Source: Ooceraea biroi (Eukaryota > Arthropoda > Insecta > Hymenoptera > Formicidae). Taken from it: a stretch of DNA of 64,000 nucleotides. Where the stretch lies: positions 4,464,001 to 4,528,000 of the forward strand of contig NC_039517.1 of NCBI RefSeq assembly GCF_003672135.1, written 5' to 3'. Made by a program: the position numbers and the translations under genes. Positions within the stretch are counted from its first letter, which is position 1. Every line of letters starts with the position of its first letter. The notes beneath the pieces were generated by a model, which searched no databases, was not told the origin of the DNA, and saw only the letters and a list, made by a program, of their open reading frames with translations. Positions 56,794 to 64,000 of this stretch are shown here, piece by piece.

Positions 56794-58665
56794 TAGGCCT
56801 GTTATTTTTGATCGAAGTTCGATAACTTCGAAGGAACGAAGGAATCTTCGAAGGTACGATCTTTCGAAGGATCGAAGCTTCGAAGATGTGAAGTAGTCTT
56901 CGAAGGTCAATAACTTGAAATTATGCGGTAATTGACTACATGCAACCAATTTCAGCTTATGTTATCACGTCTTTTCTATTTCTTTGCTATTTGCGCGATA
57001 GGATTTTCGGTGTCGCGCAGAAGCAAGTTGCTAGCAGCAACATCTAAATAATCGTTTGAAAGTGAAGGCGCGTGATCCATGTTACAAACAATTTATTAGT
57101 AATAAATATTATATTATAAAGTATTAATATTATTAAAAATACAACTGTGATACGACATTTCATACAATTCTGGATTCTACGATAAATAAAGGTAAACGTC
57201 GATTCTTCGTCAATTTAGAGAAATCAAGGATCTATAAAAACTTTACAATTTTTTGATATTATTTACGTTTTTATTCACCGTGTTTTTATTGTCCAATACA
57301 AAATATTTATTTGATTTCAAAAGTGATTTACTTGATTATATATTGAATATATTCTTTTATTCGGATTTGTATCAAATATTTTAGGAAATTTAATCATGAA
57401 AAAGAGTTGGGTATGGGCACATTGTGATAAAGCTGCAGACGGAAAATCGGCGACATGCCTAATTTGCGATTCGGTGCACATCTAAATATTCATAATTCCA
57501 TGGTTTGGATAGCATCGACAGTTGTAGTTCGGTTCTAGTTCTTTCATAAAATCTTTGAAGGAAGAACTAGAAACAAAACTATACGGTAATTGACTGCATG
57601 CAACCAATTTCGTCACAGCTTTTGTTATCTTCTCAACACGTTCTTTGCTAATTGATCCTGATTTTTTTATCGAGCGAACTAATGATGTACGAGCTCGTTT
57701 TGTTGGTGTTGTTGATATACTGTTATTTTCTTCAGAACTCTCTTCTAGCTGCGAATGTTCTGTACTATTTGTTGCTTGAGAGGCATATGATTCCTGATGT
57801 ACTAATCTGGAAACCATAGAAGAGTTTGCCGAATATTACATTGCTCTTAAAAAAGTATTAAAAATCAATCTAATAATCATAATAATTTAATAATAATTCA
57901 TCCAATTTGTAAATTACTAATTTCACATTAAATTCCGCGGTTTAAACTTTACAAAACATCGTTATTTTAAGCTTGAAAATTTTAACTATTTATCTATAAG
58001 TTTATTTATGTAGATAATAAATGAATGAATAAAAATTAAATAATAAAATTTCTGAGTATAATAGTTTATTTACTCTATACTGTCATCGTGCGGACGTTGT
58101 ATCGCTTCGGTTGATGGACGGATTGAATGAACATTCTTTAAATGTTCGATTAATGTTGAAGCAGATCCGTGAGTTTGCAGCACCGAATCGCAAATTAGGC
58201 ATGTCGCCGATTTTCCGTCTGCAGCTTTATCACAATGTGCCTATACCCAACTCTTTTTCATGATTAAATTTCCTAAAATATTTGATAAAATATTTGATAC
58301 AAATCCGAATAAAAGAATATATTCAATATATAATCAAGTAAATCACTTTTGAAATCAAATAAATATTTTGTATTGAACAATAAAAACACGGTGAATAAAA
58401 ACGTAAATAATATCAAACAATTTTAAAGTTTTTATAGATCCTTGATTTCTCTAAATTGACGAAGAATCGACGTTTACCTTTATTTATCGTAGAATCCAGA
58501 ATTGTATGAAATGTATCACAGTCGTATTTTTAATAATATTAATACTTTATAATATAATATTTATATAATTTCAAGTTATTGACCTTCGAAGACTACTTCA
58601 CATCTTCGAAGCTTCGATCCTTCGAAAGATCGTACCTTCGAAGCTTCGAAAAAGTAACAGTCCTA
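56794..58665. mobile_element. Defective hAT transposon with inverted internal duplication
   Basis: Starts TAGGCCTGTT and ends AACAGTCCTA, flanked by identical 8-bp duplications ATAATAAT (56786-56793 and 58666-58673), the hAT signature. Subterminal TTCGAAG motifs recur many times on both sides. About 480 bp at the right end (58186-58665) are repeated in inverted orientation on the left (56794-57480, with an extra 165-bp segment at about 56937-57102). Read on the minus strand, it contains remnants of a BED-finger transposase: CLICDS...HLKNVH on the right, then KITKAVTKLVACSQLPYSFV at about 57590-57650. The right copy has a stop codon where the left copy has tryptophan (SWV-stop versus SWVW). 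Only the N-terminal part is present, so it is not autonomous. Confidence 0.85.
57482..57817 (-). pseudogene. hAT transposase N-terminal fragment
   Basis: An open frame of 111 codons inside the hAT element. It has a Ser/Thr-rich linker, then SKERVEKITKAVTKLVACSQ and FKDFMKELEPNY, typical of the region just after the BED finger in hAT transposases. The catalytic RNase H-like domain is missing. The frame runs straight into the inverted duplicate, so the protein is truncated. Confidence 0.65.
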
Positions 58666-59010
58666 ATAATAATAATGCAATTTTTATTGTTAGCATATTC
58701 TATTATTCTATTATTCTCTCCGTATAATGTTGCATCACACTTACGGAAAACACATTCTTAAATCACGCGTGATTCTTGATATCTCTCGAGTATTTCCTAT
58801 TTCTCATTTTATTTTCTGCCTGGTCTAAATTTACATTTTTTAATTAATTTAATATCCATTTATTCATTATCGCGTTAGGTATTTACTATAAAAATTGATG
58901 AGCAAAATTGATGATCTTGAACGAACGCTTAAATGTCAGGAGGTAACAATATCTCATAAGAGCGGCGCCGTGCATGCGACACGCGACACGCGAGAATCGA
59001 CCAGCCTTTG
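58666..59010. other. Intergenic DNA right of the hAT element
   Basis: AT-rich at first, then CpG-rich from about 58960. No gene recognised. Confidence 0.4.
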
Positions 59011-59071
59011 ATGCACAGCGAGATGCTATCGGCAGTTGTCAGGAGGCGGAATCGTGCCAGCTCTAGTGCAG
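59011..59071 (+). CDS. Possible first coding exon of a gene extending to the right
   Basis: ATG followed by 20 codons (MHSEMLSAVVRRRNRASSSA) and a strong donor (GCAG|GTAAGC) at 59071/59072, in CpG-rich DNA. The splice site is good, but the peptide is not recognised and no partner exon was found downstream, so it may equally be a noncoding leader exon. Confidence 0.2.
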
Positions 59072-62000
59072 GTAAGCTCGTAAACTAATGAGATCACGGG
59101 AGCCATTTATGACGTTTATTAGATTCCGTTAAGACATCTATTATTACGGTACATAAATAAAAGGGGGGAAAACTCGGCGATCCCTCGTCAAGGGACGGAG
59201 GGACGAAGCGGAATGCGGCGAGAATAATGAAATAAAGGACAATGAAGTGGCAGGTACAATGGCCAATAGAGCCTAGGACGAAAGCGAGGACGAGCAAGGC
59301 GCCGACGGGCGGCGAGCGCAAGTTCTCGCGCTGGAAGGGGTTGCGACACAGGGGGTACAACTAAAGGGCGCGAGGCGCGCGCTTTAGTTCGGTGGGCTAA
59401 ATGTAGTGGGCGTGTTCCCATTACTTTCATTATTTTCAGTTAGCAGGGTACGTTCAGTATCGATGCGGGCATGTCCCGCGTGTGTAACGGAGTTGCTACA
59501 TTTTTGCTTAGATCGATAAAGTATGCAAGTGTCTTCCTTTCTTTTCCCTAATAAGAGCAATAAACGTTATATCAACAATTATAATTATTAGCACTAGGAC
59601 GAAATTGATCGAATCGATCGACCGATCGGCCTCAGAATCGGGTAGTACTATAGATCAATTTAATCCGAGACTCGCACATGGAAGCGAATTGCCTAACGCA
59701 CGTTCGAGGAGGGGAATAGAGCCGTTGGCCTAACAAGCTGTCAAGACGTCGCCGCGTGTCAATCCGCGGCTCTACAACAGCCCCCGAAATAAAGCCGCCT
59801 AAAAAGCTTCATCCGTTGGCCCGCACGACGAGTCGCGAACGAGAGAATTTTTCGTTTGGAATTTTACACGGAGATCCTTACGCGATCGCGCGCAATTTGC
59901 GATCGGCGATCGGATCGAGAGGGAAGGATACGCGCGATGCACGAGGAAAGGGAGGATATCCGCGGCGGAGACAACGGCTTTAGTGCCCACGTGTCGTTTA
60001 ACTCGATCACCACGGCAATCTGGCCCCGTTTCAGCCTCCGGTTACTACGACGCTTCCGCTAACAAATAACATTGTCGTCGACCCTGCGGGGGCGTCCTGA
60101 TTCGATTTGTGCACCGTGAAAGCGCGCCCGAGAAGAAACGACGTTGGTCGATCGCGAAACGAGAAACGAGAGGCAACAAAAGATAGAGAGAGAGAGAGAA
60201 GAAGCTGCGAGTCAAAAATCCCGCCTGCCGTGTATCTCTAGGCTTCCTATCAGTAATATCGAAACACGCCGATCGATCGTGCGAAACCGCTCCACAAATG
60301 ATCGCGGGCCATTCGCGCGAACTGCAGAACGGACACGCCACCGCTGGTACTCGACGAGATCCCTATCCGCATGGCGTGTTTAAAAATAATTGCCGCGGTA
60401 GATCCCACGATAGTCACGGAGTCGCCCTCACCTCGGCGCTTCCTGGCTCTCTCGAGTGGCCCTCGCTCTACGACATAAAGGTGAACTTGCTTCCCCTTGT
60501 GCGAGTCCTCGCACGCCTCTTCCGCCGCCTGTCGAGAGAGCTTCCACCTCCCATCCACTCTATCACAGCGTTTAAAGAAGTAAAGACTGAAGGCCCTTTA
60601 CACGTCGAGAGAGCTTGAACTGCGGGGTTCAAGACGGACCCCCTCGAGGAAGCGATCGAGGCTCGACGACGCACGACAGGAAGGACAAGAGCGAGTGAGG
60701 CGACATTTGCGACAACTTGCCTTCAAATGTGATTAACATTCACTTGGCATCCTTTGATTTCCGATGTAATTGACACGTGTCATTCTTCATTAATATTCTG
60801 TTGTCAATATTATTTTGATTTCTGAAAATAGAGAGCGATATAGAAAATTAAATTATCGAAACGCGTTAATAATTCCAGATTACTCATTGTTGTGTATTGT
60901 ACTACGCGTACAGAGGACATTCTTTTATTTAACTTACTCGTAAGGCCCGCGTGTTCTTTTGGCACGTTAATTTAATGCCTGCAGAAAAGCAATTTGTATA
61001 GTTACATTTATTATAATAAAAGCTACAACTGGTGAGCATTGTAGTATTTAAATTTTAATATTAATGATAATTTCTCATAAATTGTCGTATAAAAATGTCA
61101 TACACAATACACTTAATAATTTTCCGATTATCATTCTAAAATTTTTAAAATATATACAATATCAAAAATTATCATAAATTATATGTTATTAATCTTTGAG
61201 AGTTGGTTATTAATAAAATTCATGTGATGGGATGTAAAGGGCACTTTAAAAAATTTTCAAACACGATTCTTTTCAATGTTTACAGCGTTTATATATTTAT
61301 TTTATACGTACAACTTGTGTGTCCATATATATATACACATATGTATGTATATATATATATTTTATATATATATATACATACATATATACATAAAATTATA
61401 ATCGACAATAACAGTAGTCTTTCATAACGGAAATAATTATTACTAGATACGATTATAACTGGGGAAAGGAGGCAGAAATACGCCCAATCGAATAGTAAGG
61501 CGCGAGGCCGCCTACACTTAAAAACAAGATTACTATTAACCATTAAACATTACAGAATTAGTCTTTGTATTGTTTTACGGGGAACTTTAACTTCTAGCGG
61601 CTCAACATTATTTCAGGGGTCCTCCAGTAAGGATTTTAACGAGTCTACAACTTTTGCGAAAACGCAGGAATCTCAACTTATTAAAAATACATACATCGCT
61701 CTTGGATATATTATTATTATTATTGCGCGCATTAATATTGTGCGCAATGTCCGTCATTAGGTAATCTCGTTTGTAGGGGGTTTTAAGCTAGATACCTCCA
61801 GTTTTAGGCCATTACTATGCAGTAAGAGTAATTCAAGGGGAAGTGAATGATATTGAATCAAGTTTTCTTCAAGTAATTTTCTATTATTAATTAAATATCA
61901 TGTGTGCGTGCATGCTGATTGCAGATCTTTGAGTACCGATCATAATGAGGACATAAAGATGTTATTATCGAGTCAACTTTTGGAAGTAGATGAACGTTCA

Positions 62001-62422
62001 ATGGGCGATTATCGACAACGGTTCTGATCTTTGCGTATTGTGCACTTTTAGCCAGAATCGACACATTGCTAAATAAAAATATATGTGCAATACTAAGCAG
62101 AAAATGTGTTATCAACAAGGGAGCTCGATATGAGTGAAATCATTCAACTTTCGATTAATTGCGCGTTCCTCTCTTATCTCTTATCTCAAGCTTGCGAGAT
62201 ACGCAGTTACGTAAACAATTAATCTATGATTTATCCCTAGTTAAATGCTTCGGGATTCGTGTAAGAGATCAAAATATGTATTCCCAACACTCGCGGAACA
62301 TTGAATATGCGGTTTGTTCGCTCGATTCAAGTACGACTGTATACGCAATCATATTTGACAATTGTGCCAGTCTTTTTTCCCAAACGCTTTTCCAAAATTG
62401 CCTAAATAAAAAAATTGCTTAA
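59072..62422. other. Gene-poor interval, GC-rich then AT-rich
   Basis: 59100-60700 is CpG-rich with overlapping Arg/Ser-rich frames on both strands that I cannot support as genes. 60700-62420 is AT-rich with a TATATA/TACATA repeat at about 61327-61391 and an ATT repeat near 61709. Nothing recognisable. Confidence 0.4.
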
Positions 62423-63125
62423 GGGGAGAGCCTACTTTAGAACGTTAAAAATAAGGTATAATTTTACGAACTTTTTTGGAGAAACTATACAGCGGATCAT
62501 TATAAAACTTTGATGCATTTATTAGTACATGTTTAAAGATAAAAAAAATTATTTTTTTATTTGAATATATCGCCTGTAGAGGTCGTCCTGGAGGCATTGT
62601 AAATTGGTGAGCATTCTCCTGCCTCCAAATTTCATCCAAACTGAAAAATTGAAATATTTTCTCGTTATTTATGAATTCCCGTCGTCGATGAACCTTTAAT
62701 ATTCATAAAACCATTAAGTCAAACAATTATTTTTGCATGAAAAAGTTCAAAAACTTTGCCTAAAAATCGTACTTTTGTGTTCTAAGCTCCACCATTTTGG
62801 CACTTTTCAACTTTTTTCTTCTCTCTTTGGTTCATCGACGATGGGAATTCATAAATAACGAGAAGATATTTCAATTTTTCAGTTTAGACGAAATTTGGAG
62901 GCAGGAGAATGCTCACCAATTTGCAATGCCGGCGACGCGGCTGCACTAAGATTTCTCCAGGACGACCTCTACAAGCGATATATTCAAATAAAAAAATAAT
63001 TTTTTTTATCTTTAAACATATACTAATAAATGCATCAAAGTTTTATAATGATCCGCTGTATAGTTTCTCCAAAAACAATTCGTAAAATATACCTTATTTT
63101 CAGCGTTCTAAAGCAGGTTCCCCCC
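62423..63125. mobile_element. 703-bp foldback MITE with TTAA target duplications (piggyBac-like), copy 2
   Basis: Flanked by TTAA (62419-62422 and 63126-63129). Starts GGGGAGAGCCTACTTTAGAA and ends in the complementary GCAGGTTCCCCCC. It shares the whole body with copy 1 (38880-39581) but lies in the opposite orientation: the extra arm segment GCCGGCGACGCGGCTGCAC is on the right here and on the left in copy 1. No transposase. Confidence 0.8.
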
Positions 63126-63129
63126 TTAA

Positions 63130-64000
63130 ATGAAACGCTCCGCTAAAAGAAGTTAACTGGTAGCTTTTTTTCCGCTCTGGAAAAAGAAGAAATAAAATTT
63201 TCGCGCGTAAAGATATTGCGTTCTGCAGAAAAGTGAGCGGTCAGTTATCTCGCCCTCGTAAATAACGCAAAAGCGAACGCAAATGAAGCTATAAAAATGT
63301 AACTAAATTCTATCCGCGCGGTGTAGAATTTCGTCCGTAATAGCCTAATGAGATGCAGTGAGGTAGCTAAACGGAACTACTGCTTAGTAATTAAAATCCG
63401 GTGATGCTCGAGGCCGGTTAGGCGCGATAGTAGGCTCTAGAACAATCATTTTCAAGAGAACTGCTAGTATTTTGTATAGTAATCTTGATTTCAAGCAAGT
63501 TTCTCGTCGTAAAACACGCGTTGACACGTGAATCAATATGTTACACGTTACACATTAACTAACCAAAGGAAGTTAGCACATGTTCGAACGGTATATTTAT
63601 CGCTAGACATTATTATACACCAGTCCATAAAGAGATAACATTGACGCACGAACGAAATGTCCGATTTGATGTCGTGAATAAATTTGTCGAGACTTTTTAA
63701 CACACTCAATGTTCAATTAATTTAATCTTAAACCTTATGTATGTACCAGAGATTTTTAACACGCGACACTCTAGAGTACAATACAGTTGTATTTAAAGCT
63801 AAAACAAAAAAGAACGTGCCGTTTGTCGTGGACAAAATAAAAGAAAAAAAAGAGAGCACAGCAAGAAGAGCAGCAAACAAATAGAAATACATATTTTGAC
63901 AAACAGATAACACTTTGTAACTAGCGCTATATAAAAATAATTTCGTAAGCGGCAACTCTTGGATATGCCGGGAAATTAACGTCATCGTTTATAATTTATA
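63130..64000. other. Right edge, no gene recognised
   Basis: Mixed composition. A minus-strand frame at 63728-63985 is hydrophobic (LFAALLAVLSFFSFIL) but has no recognisable family or splice context. It is more likely chance in T-rich DNA. Confidence 0.4.

Noticed and set aside
59094..59430. Minus-strand frame with a hydrophobic segment
   Set aside because: No signal peptide, family or splice context; overlapping frames nearby suggest compositional chance.
63728..63985. Hydrophobic 85-codon frame at the right edge
   Set aside because: T-rich DNA commonly gives Phe/Leu-rich frames; no other evidence for a gene.

Overview
This window is eukaryotic, and most likely from an insect of the order Hymenoptera, probably an ant. 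The genes are split by short, AT-rich introns with GT...AG ends. Their products are animal proteins: Nup98-Nup96, Dr1/NC2-beta, SMG9, nicastrin, PKNOX/Prep, Bsh and a calcium channel alpha2-delta subunit. Intergenic DNA is rich in small DNA transposons and microsatellites. Nothing looks prokaryotic and there is no CRISPR array. Gene models were assembled by hand from splice sites, reading phase and family recognition; no database search was run.

Layout. 1-540: two exons of a calcium channel alpha2-delta gene (- strand; the rest lies off the left edge or upstream). 1,900-3,560: CpG-rich island-like DNA, possibly its promoter. 5,458-13,977: complete 18-exon Nup98-Nup96 gene (-), with a probable 5' noncoding exon at 15,183 and a foldback element in the 5' intron. 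15,387-16,102: two further foldback repeats. 17,296-19,965: an eight-exon receptor tyrosine kinase (-), possibly Torso-like. 20,504-21,007: Dr1 (+). 21,476-23,310: Smg9 (-), tail to tail with Dr1. 23,963-26,646: nicastrin (+), head to head with Smg9. 26,650-32,128: no gene recognised, many microsatellites. 32,129-37,024: PKNOX/Prep TALE homeobox gene (-), whose first intron carries three 600-bp tandem repeats. 38,837-39,687: a TTAA-flanked foldback MITE nested in a TAA-flanked MITE. 40,668-41,080: candidate exons of an unknown gene (-). 41,699-44,935: leucine-rich-repeat membrane protein (+). 47,808-54,044: brain-specific homeobox gene bsh (+), with a 5-kb second intron. 56,794-58,665: hAT element with a perfect 8-bp target duplication. 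62,423-63,125: second copy of the TTAA-flanked MITE, inverted relative to the first.

The genes do not form one pathway. Dr1, PKNOX and Bsh are transcription regulators. Nup98-Nup96 builds nuclear pores and SMG9 acts in nonsense-mediated decay. Nicastrin, the kinase, the LRR protein and the channel subunit are membrane or secretory proteins. The arrangement suggests shared upstream DNA for kinase/Dr1 and for Smg9/nicastrin, and overlapping 3' ends for Dr1/Smg9.

The most unusual content is the mobile DNA and its effect on gene structure. A mariner-like MITE sits in a nicastrin intron whose splice phases are ambiguous. A local tandem duplication reaches the last acceptor of bsh. Several foldback elements cluster upstream of Nup98-Nup96. 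I did not find convincing evidence for a wholly new biological system.
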